Virus record (IMG/VR): IMGVR_UViG_3300028197_001695
Location: 54,006-118,005 of that record
DNA: 64,000 nt
Source of the DNA: a virus
Direction: 5' to 3' (one strand)
The translations under genes were made by a program, and so were the position numbers. The notes under the pieces were generated by a model, which saw nothing but the letters and a program-made list of their open reading frames with translations, had not been told where the DNA came from and searched no databases. Shown here piece by piece: positions 56,416 through 64,000 of the stretch (positions are counted from its first letter, which is position 1; the number at the start of each line of letters is the position of its first letter).

Positions 56416-57444
56416 CTAACATGAATTAATATCGTTTGCAAGCATTTTTCTCACAAGACCAATAAAGTTTGTCTTAGGCTTCCAGCCCAAGTCCCTCCTA
56501 GCATCTGAAGAGTCTCCCCAAAGCACCTCTACTTCAGCAGGTCTATAGAATTCTGGGTTAATCTGCATCAAAATCCTACCTTCATGCACATACTGCTCAT
56601 CTACACCCTTACCAACCCACTTGCACTTTTCTACAGCAAAGCCAGCAAAATTAAACGCTTGTTCTACAAATTCCCTAATAGTATGAGTTTCATTTGAAGA
56701 AAGGACGTACTCTCTAGGAGCTTCTTGATTCAACATTAACCAAACACCTTCTACAAAGTCTTCCGCATCACTCCAATCTCTTTTCGAATCAATATTCCCC
56801 AACTCAAGAGGTTTAAAATCATTTAAAATATACTCATTTTTAATGCGAGCCACATTCTTTGTTATCTTACGAGTGACGAACTCTTCTCCACGACGAGTAC
56901 CTTCATGATTAAACAACCAACCTTGAATAGCGTAAAGGTCGTAAGAATCTCTCCATACTTTTACCATGTGCCTCGCACTAGCCTTAGAAACACCGTAGGG
57001 GCTTCTTGGGCGCAAAGGGTGAAGCTCTGACTGGGGAGAGTATAAAACGTCTCCAAACTCTTCTGAAGAGCCAGCATTGTAGTAGCGGCAATTAGGACAA
57101 TGTTTCCTTATAGCCTCTAGTTGATAAAGAACAGCCATTGCGTTTGTCTCCATATGATTAACTGGCATCTTCCAACTCACACCAACAAAAGAATTAGCAG
57201 CGAAATTGATGAAGTAATCTGGCTTGTGCTCTGCTATCACCAGCTCTGTATTAGTTTGATCAGCGACATCTAAGTCAATAAGTTTGAATCGAGGATTGTC
57301 TATTAGATGAGCAATATTATCGTGGTTTTTTACACTTAATCTGCGGACACCAGCTACAATAGTATGCTCAGTATTCTTTAAGAGATAATCTGCCATAAAA
57401 CTACCGTCTTGACCTGTTACCCCTGTAATAATAATCTTTTTCAT
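56416..57444 (-). CDS. gmd: GDP-mannose 4,6-dehydratase
   Basis: A 342-residue extended SDR that makes GDP-4-keto-6-deoxymannose. TGVTGQDGSFMADYLL is the Rossmann start. NFAANSFVGVSW, AGSSEEFGD, SPYGVSKASARH (Tyr-x3-Lys) and NHEGTRRGEEFVTRK are specific to GMD. Typical length is 340-370. No GDP-fucose or GDP-rhamnose synthase was found nearby, so the 4-keto sugar may be used by the adjacent genes or a host enzyme. ATG 57444 is used because an upstream one at 57474 would add a non-conserved stretch. Confidence 0.93.
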   Translation of the reverse strand: MKKIIITGVTGQDGSFMADYLLKNTEHTIVAGVRRLSVKNHDNIAHLIDNPRFKLIDLDVADQTNTELVIAEHKPDYFINFAANSFVGVSWKMPVNHMETNAMAVLYQLEAIRKHCPNCRYYNAGSSEEFGDVLYSPQSELHPLRPRSPYGVSKASARHMVKVWRDSYDLYAIQGWLFNHEGTRRGEEFVTRKITKNVARIKNEYILNDFKPLELGNIDSKRDWSDAEDFVEGVWLMLNQEAPREYVLSSNETHTIREFVEQAFNFAGFAVEKCKWVGKGVDEQYVHEGRILMQINPEFYRPAEVEVLWGDSSDARRDLGWKPKTNFIGLVRKMLANDINSC

Positions 57445-57854
57445 ATGATATAGTCGCTGCAAACCCCAAAGCAATCGTAATATTTAGACCGCCAGTTTCT
57501 ATCATTATCTACTATAATAGATTTATCGACAACAGGTTTATTGGGGAATGTCCAAATAAAACCTTTAGACGTTAAGGTGTAACTATCAGAATCATGCCAA
57601 AAATAATTTACATTGCTTGAGCAATACTGTAGAGCTTCTGCATTTTTACAATGAACCCAAAGACCTTCTTGATCTAGAAACGCAGGATGAATAATATACT
57701 CTGGGATATCATGACCCAGAAAAAGTTTACCAAATTCGTACCACAGATCTATTTCACAATCATACCCTAAACTTAGAACTTTTTTTATTTGTTCTGGATG
57801 GTTTTCTAAATCAGATGGGCCATTTAGATTACCTCTATGGGAAATAACCTTCAT
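57441..57854 (-). CDS. Short glycerophosphodiester phosphodiesterase-like protein
   Basis: A 137-residue protein with HRGNLNG near the N-terminus, CEIDLWYEFGKLFLGHD (Glu-Asp pair and His) and a Trp-rich end. These match the first metal-binding motifs of GDPD/PI-PLC TIM-barrel enzymes, but the protein is about half the usual length. Such shortened GDPD-like proteins occur in polysaccharide clusters of bacteria and large phages, where they may transfer a phosphodiester or glycerophosphate group. It overlaps GMD and cupin genes by one to four bases. Confidence 0.7.
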   Translation of the reverse strand: MKVISHRGNLNGPSDLENHPEQIKKVLSLGYDCEIDLWYEFGKLFLGHDIPEYIIHPAFLDQEGLWVHCKNAEALQYCSSNVNYFWHDSDSYTLTSKGFIWTFPNKPVVDKSIIVDNDRNWRSKYYDCFGVCSDYII

Positions 57855-58177
57855 TATCCTACTAAATACTTATCCGCAGTATTCGAAGAAGTCCTTATCA
57901 CAATCAAATGAGTATCTTCGTGAAATTTAGACTCTGATACCATATAAGGATCAATCACGAAAACCTCCCCTTCTATAAACCTTTCTCCATTTATCTCTAC
58001 ATCACCCTTTGTGACAACATTAATCTCTGTGCTTAATTTATGATAATGGTTCTGAGTTTCACAACCCTTATCATACTTATGGTAGCCAACTTCAAAGTCT
58101 TGAGTTTTAAAAATGGAAGGCTCAAAGTTTCCAACCAACCACCCATTAACCATATCACCCAACTTATATTTTTTCAT
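57854..58177 (-). CDS. Cupin protein in sugar operon
   Basis: A 107-residue single cupin with NHYHKLSTEINVV (His, His, Glu) and GEVFVIDPYMVSE with HEDTHLI near the C-terminus. It resembles sugar-nucleotide-operon cupins of unknown role. It is 14 bases inside the end of the fusion gene and shares one base with the GDPD-like gene. ATG 58177 is chosen; one at 58222 would overlap the upstream gene further. Confidence 0.68.
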   Translation of the reverse strand: MKKYKLGDMVNGWLVGNFEPSIFKTQDFEVGYHKYDKGCETQNHYHKLSTEINVVTKGDVEINGERFIEGEVFVIDPYMVSESKFHEDTHLIVIRTSSNTADKYLVG

Positions 58178-59339
58178 TGAATTCAGCTTTAGTGATTCTC
58201 GGGATATGCCTACCCCCGTCAAAAGAGGTTCTTTCCCAGATATCTACCATGTTTGAAAGCATGCTTGCATCAACAACTCTAGATGGTACTGAAAAATAAT
58301 TAGCACAATTATGTTTTATCGAATATTCTGCTGCGTATTCGTCGTAAACAACAGCGGCTCTTACACCTTTATTTTTACTACCCGCTATATTGACTCCTTG
58401 CCCAGTCCTACAAAAAGCTATAACATGATCACTGAACCCTCTATTTAGAGCATCTATAGCTTGCCCAACATAATCATTGTAATCACAATCTTTATCGACA
58501 AAAGTTCCATAATCAACGTAACGGAGACCTCTTTCAGTTAAGATTTTACAAGCTTCATTTTTTAAGTCAAACCCAGAATGGTCAGCGCATATTGCTATTG
58601 GCTTATCTCCAAATTTAACTAAGGAGTGAGTTAAATAAAACTCTAATTCTTCTGGAGTCCCCATCAAGTGCATCTTATTAACCTCATTTATATTTACCTT
58701 AGCCCCATCTTTAATCATAAGGTTATAAAGAGGACAGATGTAAAACTCTCCACGAGTCATAATTTCCTGATCAATCATTTGTTCTGCATACTTCACGAAT
58801 GAAGCCCCACTACCAAATGTGTAAACGCCAACCGCCGCATTCTCACTGATAACTTCTTTTTCCGCTGTTTTTGTAACGAAACCCTCGTCATTTAATTTGG
58901 CATAACTATAACCATTATTATTACTCTTGAATGTAAGAATCGTTCCATCTACATCTGGTTCTATATCAGTTGGATCAAAAAAATCTTCGAAGTAAACATC
59001 CAATGTGTAAATCATTAATGGATTATCATTATTTATATAATTCTTCGCCATTAAACAAGTTTCTACCGAACCTCTTGTTACATGATCTAGAATAATTAAC
59101 TTTATGTCTTCTCCATACTTTTGTTTTAAAATCTTATCTAAAGAGTAATCATTAACGTGGTCTCTCCGCAAACAAAAAATTAAATTACACCGATCTTTAT
59201 TTAAAATTGAACTTAAACTAAGATCAATCATTTGAGTATCACCAACCATAATTAATTGTTTAGGCATCACGTAACCCTCATCAACAAATCTTTGCCCCCT
59301 CCCGGCGATAGGTATTAATATGTTTGTTTTATTTTTCAT
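58164..59339 (-). CDS. Fusion: sugar nucleotidyltransferase + RpiB-family isomerase
   Basis: A 391-residue two-domain protein. Residues 1-235 are a GT-A-type nucleotidyltransferase: NILIPIAGRGQRF, VMPKQLI, YTLDVYFED (metal Asp) and GTPEELEFYL. Residues 245-391 are RpiB/LacAB-type isomerase: AICADHSGFDLK (252-257), DYGT, FCRTGQGVNIAGSKNKGVRAAV, KHNCAN (342-347) and GGRHIPRI. The active-site CGTG is CRTG here. The fusion suggests that an aldose/ketose-phosphate interconversion feeds straight into nucleotide activation. I do not recall this pairing in a phage. Confidence 0.8.
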   Translation of the reverse strand: MKNKTNILIPIAGRGQRFVDEGYVMPKQLIMVGDTQMIDLSLSSILNKDRCNLIFCLRRDHVNDYSLDKILKQKYGEDIKLIILDHVTRGSVETCLMAKNYINNDNPLMIYTLDVYFEDFFDPTDIEPDVDGTILTFKSNNNGYSYAKLNDEGFVTKTAEKEVISENAAVGVYTFGSGASFVKYAEQMIDQEIMTRGEFYICPLYNLMIKDGAKVNINEVNKMHLMGTPEELEFYLTHSLVKFGDKPIAICADHSGFDLKNEACKILTERGLRYVDYGTFVDKDCDYNDYVGQAIDALNRGFSDHVIAFCRTGQGVNIAGSKNKGVRAAVVYDEYAAEYSIKHNCANYFSVPSRVVDASMLSNMVDIWERTSFDGGRHIPRITKAEFNEKI

Positions 59340-60021
59340 TTTTTGATTTGATTAGATTAAATGTTTTTTTATGGCTGTCACTTATTATTTTTTCTAAACT
59401 AACACCTTTGCTATCAATTAAATAACTTATAACAGCGGCTGCAAACATATCGCCCGCTCCAAGTATATTCGCATCAGTTAAAGTTTTTTCAATTTCCGTT
59501 TCAAAAAAATCTCCGTTTTTTCTGTAGAAATAACTCCCGTGAGAGTGGTGAACCAAAATGTCCCCTTTGACAAGTTTTTTCAATTCTTCCACAGGCAACC
59601 ATAAATCGTCATCAGAAATAAATAACAAATCCACATACTTTAATAACTCAACGTCTTTTAAGCTTAAACCAGCGCAAATATCCGCAGATACAAATTTACT
59701 TTTGGTAGCAACCTCTGAGATAAATCCAGTCTCCTTTAATTGATTTAAATATAAAACATGAGACCAGTCTGAATTATGTATGAATGGAATTCTTTTCTTC
59801 AAAGAAAGAGATGCTTTAGAAGATCTTCTACTCTTATCCGTATCAACGTAAATTAAAGCTTCTCCTATTTCAGTAGGCTCTACATGAACTTTATGATTAC
59901 ACACTTGTATCAGAGCATCCCAAACATTAGCTAATCCACCAACAGTTTCATGGATCTTGATCCCATCGAAAATAGTATCATGTGTCAGATGGCCATATAA
60001 GCTTATTTCAAAATTTTTCAT
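59329..60021 (-). CDS. PfkB-family sugar kinase, compact (230 aa)
   Basis: A 230-residue ribokinase-fold protein. GGLANVWDAL (about 28-37) is the substrate-binding start, and the C-terminal ANILGAGDMFAAAVIS holds the catalytic Asp of GAGD. It is about 80 residues shorter than ribokinase or HldE domain I. Overlapping genes on both sides make a nucleotidyltransferase-isomerase, the presumed next steps, so it should phosphorylate the same sugar. Confidence 0.78.
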   Translation of the reverse strand: MKNFEISLYGHLTHDTIFDGIKIHETVGGLANVWDALIQVCNHKVHVEPTEIGEALIYVDTDKSRRSSKASLSLKKRIPFIHNSDWSHVLYLNQLKETGFISEVATKSKFVSADICAGLSLKDVELLKYVDLLFISDDDLWLPVEELKKLVKGDILVHHSHGSYFYRKNGDFFETEIEKTLTDANILGAGDMFAAAVISYLIDSKGVSLEKIISDSHKKTFNLIKSKNEK

Positions 60022-60532
60022 CTTTATCTAAAGCTAAGAAATCATTTAGTAAGAATTTTTTTACAAGACCCCTAGAAGAGCATACGTTATACAATTCGTC
60101 TAAAACATTTTCTCCCCCTTTGCTATGAAGGGTATTCTGATTACCACAAATATCTCTTATCTCGGAAACAGCGTCTTTAGGGCAAAATTTATAAGAAACT
60201 CTTTCCATTATGGGAGCGTCAAATATATCATCTCCTATAAAACACATTGAATCTTCTGTAACGGAGTATTTATTCTTAAATTCAGATATAAAAGAAGACT
60301 TGCATTTATCGCGAGCATAATAAAAATCTAAATTTCTATTTAAAGCGATAGACTCATTGATATTCTTATCTCCTGATAAAAATATAACCCTACAAGAAGA
60401 AGCTTTAAACTTTTTAATTGCAGAAAAATCCTTGTCACAAAAGGTCTTATACTTAGCTAACCCAGTGTCATCATAATACTTTTTACCGTCAGTCAACACT
60501 CCGTCTACATCCAATATCAAAAGCTTTATCAT
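60008..60532 (-). CDS. KdsC-like HAD phosphatase
   Basis: A 174-residue HAD phosphatase of the KdsC/8-phosphatase type: LLILDVDGVLTDGKKYYDDTG (motif I, within it DVDGVLTDG), FLSGDKN, KCSSFISEF region and IGDDIFDAPIME (motif IV), PKDAV. KdsC removes the phosphate from Kdo-8-phosphate; related proteins act on Neu5Ac-9-P and others. ATG 60532 leaves one base to the upstream stop; an ATG at 60565 is not used. Confidence 0.82.
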   Translation of the reverse strand: MIKLLILDVDGVLTDGKKYYDDTGLAKYKTFCDKDFSAIKKFKASSCRVIFLSGDKNINESIALNRNLDFYYARDKCKSSFISEFKNKYSVTEDSMCFIGDDIFDAPIMERVSYKFCPKDAVSEIRDICGNQNTLHSKGGENVLDELYNVCSSRGLVKKFLLNDFLALDKDEKF

Positions 60533-60533
60533 T

Positions 60534-61199
60534 TTATCTTTTTGGGAAGGCTTCATTGCCATCAATTGTTATATGAGCGTTTTCAGACATGTCGCAATTA
60601 TACCTAATGCAATGGATATCTAAAGAGTCCTTTACTAAGTCTACATTAATAAAACTCATCTTGTCAACCATTTCCTCATAAGTCCACCCGTTTTTTTTCA
60701 TTATGTTATAACATAATTGTTTTTCTGGTTGATTAAAATCAGGACCAACTTGACGGTAAGACCATAAATCTAAAGCGTAATCAAGCCCACTAAATGTAAC
60801 GAAATCATGCATCTCATGTATGCTTGGTTTGTAATTGAGATACGAGCATAAAGAATCCTCCTTTATCATTTTTTCAAAAGCCATACGGATAACTCCTTTT
60901 TGATTTGTCCATAATAAATCACCTCTAACTTTAACTATCCAAGGTTTATTTATTGCACGAATACCTGCCTCAGAACTCATGCATTGTAAATTTATATTAT
61001 TATAACCCTTAAACGATGGGGTTGTATTTAAAATAATAGGGACTTGCTTGGCAACCTCTTTTATATTCTCTATTGGCTCATTATCCCAAGTAGACCAAAC
61101 GTAAGAAAAGCTCTGGTCTAAGTTAGATAAAACCCTTTCGTAGTTATTCGTTGGTCCTTGGATAACTATTCCGACATCATTTAAATCAAAGTCCCTCAT
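60534..61199 (-). CDS. WavE-like LPS biosynthesis protein
   Basis: A 221-residue protein with VGIVIQGPTNNYERVL, YVWSTWDNE, NINLQCMSSEAGIRAI and WIVKVRGDLLWTNQ, the blocks of WavE (Vibrio LPS core) and related GT-A-fold proteins of unknown donor. It is coupled to the phosphatase and GT2 genes by one to four bases. It probably transfers a sugar in the second glycan operon. Confidence 0.75.
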   Translation of the reverse strand: MRDFDLNDVGIVIQGPTNNYERVLSNLDQSFSYVWSTWDNEPIENIKEVAKQVPIILNTTPSFKGYNNINLQCMSSEAGIRAINKPWIVKVRGDLLWTNQKGVIRMAFEKMIKEDSLCSYLNYKPSIHEMHDFVTFSGLDYALDLWSYRQVGPDFNQPEKQLCYNIMKKNGWTYEEMVDKMSFINVDLVKDSLDIHCIRYNCDMSENAHITIDGNEAFPKR

Positions 61200-61801
61200 A
61201 TCTTGTCGTATAATTGATTTTGTTTTTTTTGTTTATCTATATCTTTAACGTGAAGAATACTAAACATGGGGTCTATTTGAGATTGCCCACCAGAGCGAAA
61301 CCCCTTTGGGATTTCATGCACCTTACCCTCCCACCTAATGTGGCCTTGAGTGGACATAAATCTTAATTGATAGTCAGGATAACCTTCCCAACCCATATCA
61401 TTAATTTGCCAATTAAAATTTTTAATATCTTTTTCTGTAGCACCTCTAACTACATTAATCCGAGGAACAGCAAATAAATCATATTGACATGACTTAGCTA
61501 CATTCCTAATTAAATTCAAAAGGGTAAATGGAATTTGCTCATCAGCATCTATTTGGAATAAAAAGGGCTTGGTAGCATATTTAAATAATTCGTTCTTAAA
61601 TTCTGCAAAATCATTTTGAAAATCAAAATACTTTAAAGTTAATCCAACATATCCGCAAAAATCTTGTATTTCCTTCGTTACTTTGTTTTTATCTGCTAAG
61701 ACAATAACCTCCTCTTCTGGTAAAATATAAGGTTCAAGTGAATTAATTAATCTTTTAAATTCAAAAAACTCGTCTGCTACAGTTATTCCATAAGTAATCA
61801 T
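61196..61801 (-). CDS. GT2-family glycosyltransferase (WaaE/KdtX-like)
   Basis: A 201-residue GT2. MITYGITVADEFFEFKRLI opens the domain, DFAEFKNELFKYATKPFLFQ precedes the IDADEQ metal site, and WEGKVHEIPKG near the C-terminus is typical of WaaE-like LPS glucosyltransferases. Four bases overlap with the WavE-like gene. Sugar unknown. Confidence 0.82.
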   Translation of the reverse strand: MITYGITVADEFFEFKRLINSLEPYILPEEEVIVLADKNKVTKEIQDFCGYVGLTLKYFDFQNDFAEFKNELFKYATKPFLFQIDADEQIPFTLLNLIRNVAKSCQYDLFAVPRINVVRGATEKDIKNFNWQINDMGWEGYPDYQLRFMSTQGHIRWEGKVHEIPKGFRSGGQSQIDPMFSILHVKDIDKQKKQNQLYDKI

Positions 61802-61815
61802 GATACTTGGTGACT

Positions 61816-62475
61816 CTAATCAATATACTTTTTATTTATAAAAATTAAATCAGCTTCCGGGCAAGATACCAAAGAGCAATCATTTTCATGAATCAACTCA
61901 AACCCTAAATCGTTTAAGGCTTTAATATCTTGGTCTTTATTTGTCTGACCTTCATACATCATTTCGATATCTGTTGAAGACACACAAGACTCCATTTGTA
62001 TAAAAACAGTTTTTTGTAACCAGTCTCCAGCACTCAAGATACAATCTAAATCATTTCCTTGTGCATCCACTTTTATATAATCAACTCTATCAAAATCCGT
62101 TTTATCTAAAATTGATTTTAAAGTAACACAATCAACTTGTATTTCTCCAGTTTTTGAAATATTGCGCGGTGCATACCAACCATCTCTTGACCTATCCCTT
62201 ACTAAATTTTCTAATTTCATTTTTAATAGGGAATTACAACCCGCTTCATCATAAGTGTTGAAATTAGCCTTCCCTGTTTTTGTAGAAATTGCAGCCTGAA
62301 TGAATTTATTGCAAGCGTTCGTTTCATAATTTATTGGATCTATTCCAATTGTATAAAACTTCTTGCCTCGCATCTTAAATAAAAACTGGCGTATAAAACC
62401 ACCTCTATGATGACCAATGTCAACAACATTCAATAAATCTCTTTCTTCTAATACTGTAGATATTAAATTTTCCAT
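61816..62475 (-). CDS. FkbM-family SAM-dependent methyltransferase
   Basis: A 219-residue methyltransferase. VVDIGHHRGGFIRQFL is the SAM-binding motif I, then IGIDPINYE, QAAISTKTGKANF, TLKSILDKTDFDRVDYIKVD and the DAQGNDLDCILSA block, all FkbM-specific. FkbM enzymes O-methylate sugars or other hydroxyls, so it may cap the phage glycan. Confidence 0.88.
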   Translation of the reverse strand: MENLISTVLEERDLLNVVDIGHHRGGFIRQFLFKMRGKKFYTIGIDPINYETNACNKFIQAAISTKTGKANFNTYDEAGCNSLLKMKLENLVRDRSRDGWYAPRNISKTGEIQVDCVTLKSILDKTDFDRVDYIKVDAQGNDLDCILSAGDWLQKTVFIQMESCVSSTDIEMMYEGQTNKDQDIKALNDLGFELIHENDCSLVSCPEADLIFINKKYID

Positions 62476-62489
62476 AATGTTTCAAATAA

Positions 62490-63152
62490 CTAAATTTTAA
62501 GTGCTCCCCAAATTCCGAAAAGATAAGAAAACTTACTAAATTTATCGCTGTCCCTAATTTCTTCATTTACAGCCTGAGCTAGTCCTTCAAAACCTGCATT
62601 TTCTATCTTAGGATCTGGATAGTCATGGCCAAAAATAATTCCACCTGATTTTAATTTAGGAGTCCACGATAGTATATCTAATTTCACGTTCTCGTAATCA
62701 TGTTCTGCGTCAATAAAAATTAGATCAAGAGAATTATCTTCAAAATCTTTGGCCGCATCTGCTGAATATTTTTCTATAACGGAGATAGAATCTAAAATAC
62801 CACTATCTTTTAAATTCTTCTCGAAATCCGCTCTTGTGGAGGCTCCTTGCAAAGAGTCTTTGTGCTCTGCTGATCCTAAAAAGGGGTCTACACAAAATAG
62901 TTCAAATTGATCTTTTGGTATATTGGATTTGAAAGCGTAAGTGGCTCTACCTTTCCAGCATCCAACTTCAATAGCCTTACCTTCAAGAGTGGAGAAGATA
63001 ACCCACATCAATGGAATTTGATAACCACATAACCAACCTTCAATCTTATTGGTTTCGTCAATAAGATTTTTTATGAAGTTCGGGTTGATTCTATTTAATA
63101 AATTTTGGTATTTTTTGAATATACCAAGATCTCTTTCTAATAGTTCACTCAT
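62490..63152 (-). CDS. Class I SAM-dependent methyltransferase (Methyltransf_24-like)
   Basis: A 220-residue protein. AIEVGCWKGRATYAF is motif I, FCVDPFLGS motif II, DLIFIDAEHDYENVKLDIL motif IV with the conserved Asp/His, and SGGIIFGHDYP motif V. Members occur in TylF-like and glycan clusters. An AAGGAG directly before T6-ATG is one of the few Shine-Dalgarno-like sites in this window, and it lies within a hairpin. Confidence 0.85.
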   Translation of the reverse strand: MSELLERDLGIFKKYQNLLNRINPNFIKNLIDETNKIEGWLCGYQIPLMWVIFSTLEGKAIEVGCWKGRATYAFKSNIPKDQFELFCVDPFLGSAEHKDSLQGASTRADFEKNLKDSGILDSISVIEKYSADAAKDFEDNSLDLIFIDAEHDYENVKLDILSWTPKLKSGGIIFGHDYPDPKIENAGFEGLAQAVNEEIRDSDKFSKFSYLFGIWGALKI

Positions 63153-63189
63153 AAAAAACTCCTTCTAGGTAAGCACGACCTAGAAGGAG
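63153..63189 (-). terminator. Perfect 12-bp hairpin that ends hsp20 and hides the next gene's Shine-Dalgarno site
   Basis: On the minus strand CTCCTTCTAGGT (63189-63178), loop CGTGCTT, ACCTAGAAGGAG (63170-63159), then T6 and the ATG at 63152. As a terminator it would stop most hsp20 transcripts. Its 3' arm contains AAGGAG six bases from the ATG, so in any read-through message the ribosome site is paired. Confidence 0.85.
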
Positions 63190-63211
63190 CGATATAAGTC
63201 ACCTCAAAGCT

Positions 63212-63637
63212 TTACTTAACTTTGATCATTATATCTTTCTGTTCCTCTTTCTCAAGAGGTATTTTGATTCTCAATAGGCCATTTTTATATTCTGCCTCAA
63301 TGGAATCCTTATCAACGTTCTGGTGCAAGGTGAAGTGCTTCTTGACAGAGCGTCGAGATATTTTTCTATGGTAGAATTCAGCATCATCATCTTTTTGCTG
63401 AGATCCCGCCTCAATCTTTAAGGTTTGGCCAGATACAGATACAGAAATATCTTCCTGATCTAATCCAACCAATGCAAACTCAAGAATAAAATCATCATCC
63501 TTGTCTTTATAAGCATCAAAAGGCTCTGAGCCTGAATAAAATGGAGTGTTAGCTTGATTAGCTAACGATTGCATACGCTTAAAGATATCTCCCTCGAAAA
63601 CCAAGGGAGCCAACATTTTGTTTATCATCATTGTCAT
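63212..63637 (-). CDS. hsp20: Hsp20/alpha-crystallin small heat-shock protein
   Basis: About 141 residues. The alpha-crystallin domain begins at DFILEFALVGLDQEDISVSV and continues through KKHFTLHQNVDKDSIEAEYK to the GLLRIKIPLEKEE end, which carries the I/V-x-I/V-type region. The N-terminus has DAYKDKDD. ATG 63637 is chosen; an in-frame TTG at 63676 is less likely. Marine T4-like phages often carry such a chaperone for scaffold or tail assembly. Its own terminator follows. Confidence 0.93.
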   Translation of the reverse strand: MTMMINKMLAPLVFEGDIFKRMQSLANQANTPFYSGSEPFDAYKDKDDDFILEFALVGLDQEDISVSVSGQTLKIEAGSQQKDDDAEFYHRKISRRSVKKHFTLHQNVDKDSIEAEYKNGLLRIKIPLEKEEQKDIMIKVK

Positions 63638-63717
63638 ACTACTATTTTTAGTTAGTTTTTGTTTTTCTAGCCCCAATTTGGGTACTGGAAATTCTCAGAC
63701 AATAGAGATATACTAAA

Positions 63718-63819
63718 TTAATCCTCGTCGAATTGTGCTTCGTCGATACGATCTAGTATAAATGCTATTGTTTCATCGAGTTCTACCTCGTCTGTTAAAT
63801 TAATTTCTGGTTCGGTCAT
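63718..63819 (-). CDS. Small acidic protein (33 aa)
   Basis: A 33-residue acidic helix, MTEPEINLTDEVELDETIAF and so on, between nrdA and hsp20. A 10-base palindrome TGTATATACA (63826-63835) lies just upstream of its ATG. No family; by place it may modulate NrdA, but this is a guess. Confidence 0.5.
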   Translation of the reverse strand: MTEPEINLTDEVELDETIAFILDRIDEAQFDED

Positions 63820-63857
63820 AGTGCATGTATATACACAAACGAAACCCTTGGGGAATT

Positions 63858-64000
63858 TTACCCCTCACAAGATTTACATTCCATCAAAGACCTTGATAGT
63901 TCTTGGCTTGGATTAGCGCTCCTTTGGTAATACAAACCTTTCACTCCATTCTCCCAAGCGAAAATCATAAGTTGATTAACTTCTTTCATTGGGGTCTTTG
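63858..64000 (-). CDS. nrdA: Class I ribonucleotide reductase large subunit, C-terminal end (5' part outside window)
   Basis: Only the last 46 residues or so are in the window: VNQLMIFAWENGVKGLYYQR is the typical strand near the NrdA C-terminus, followed by a flexible tail ending MECKSCEG. The CxxC pair is the swinging redox disulfide that re-reduces the active site. It provides dNTPs together with ThyX. Subtype cannot be set from this fragment. Confidence 0.85.
   Translation of the reverse strand, partial: KTPMKEVNQLMIFAWENGVKGLYYQRSANPSQELSRSLMECKSCEG

Noticed and set aside
1-64000. Prophage or integrative element signs (integrase, att sites, transposase)
   Set aside because: None was seen; the tRNA genes are not flanked by duplicated tRNA ends that I could find.

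Overview
The window is a 64 kb piece of a large, AT-rich, tailed double-stranded DNA phage that infects a Gram-negative host. It encodes its own replication and recombination set (C-family DNA polymerase, DnaB-type helicase, TOPRIM primase, RecA-like recombinase, RuvB-like ATPase, endonuclease VII, several PD-(D/E)XK nucleases), nucleotide metabolism genes (ThyX, MazG-like, the end of a ribonucleotide reductase), two tRNAs, a lysis set (amidase endolysin, holin candidates, a nested spanin-like lipoprotein pair) and very long tail-fibre genes. No terminase, portal, major capsid protein or integrase is visible, so this is only part of a genome. Host guess: nearly all genes lack a Shine-Dalgarno sequence, yet several starts sit directly behind sigma70-like promoters, which argues against Bacteroidota. 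One exported protein ends in a PEP-CTERM-like tail, a sorting signal common in Verrucomicrobiota, Planctomycetota and some Proteobacteria. This is inference only.

Layout. 1-5 kb (minus strand): endonuclease VII, a sugar epimerase, a GT31-like glycosyltransferase, a beta-propeller protein with an SAES repeat, tRNA-Met, a sulfotransferase, tiny membrane proteins, tRNA-Leu. 5-9.4 kb: early-type small genes, RuvB-like ATPase, a DenV-like glycosylase, a nuclease. 9.4-15 kb: structural or unknown genes, ThyX, a GT14-like transferase. 14.7-16.6 kb: a sugar-activation cassette (HAD phosphatase, HldE-type nucleotidyltransferase and kinase as separate genes, cupin). 16.7-18.8 kb: small membrane protein, holin candidate, MazG-like protein, amidase. 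18.9-22.8 kb: UDP-galactopyranose mutase, two glycosyltransferases, two more sulfotransferases. 22.8-38.9 kb: tail fibre and baseplate-associated genes, including proteins of 1834 and 1507 residues. 38.9-44.4 kb: LydA-like holin candidate, a plus-strand island (Glu-rich protein, membrane protein, PEP-CTERM-like protein), spanin-like pair, an HldD-like epimerase, a structural protein and small genes. 44.4-56.4 kb: a replication operon. 56.4-63.2 kb: a second glycan operon (GMD, GDPD-like, cupin, nucleotidyltransferase-RpiB fusion, PfkB kinase, KdsC-like phosphatase, WavE-like, GT2, two methyltransferases). 63.2-64 kb: Hsp20, a 33-residue protein and the C-terminus of NrdA.

How it fits together. 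More than twenty genes in at least five separate places act on sugars: activation (HldE-type kinase and transferase, HldD-like epimerase, GMD, UDP-sugar epimerase, UGM), transfer (GT2, GT14, GT31, Fringe-like, WavE-like), and decoration (three sulfotransferases, FkbM and another methyltransferase). The phage therefore seems able to build and sulfate a glycan, either on its own virion or on the host surface. Two promoter classes can be read by eye: sigma70-like promoters whose -10 box lies 6-9 bases from the ATG (early or middle genes, probably leaderless mRNAs), and a box AGTGTAA(C/T) located 6-26 bases before the starts of structural and lysis genes (probable late promoter).
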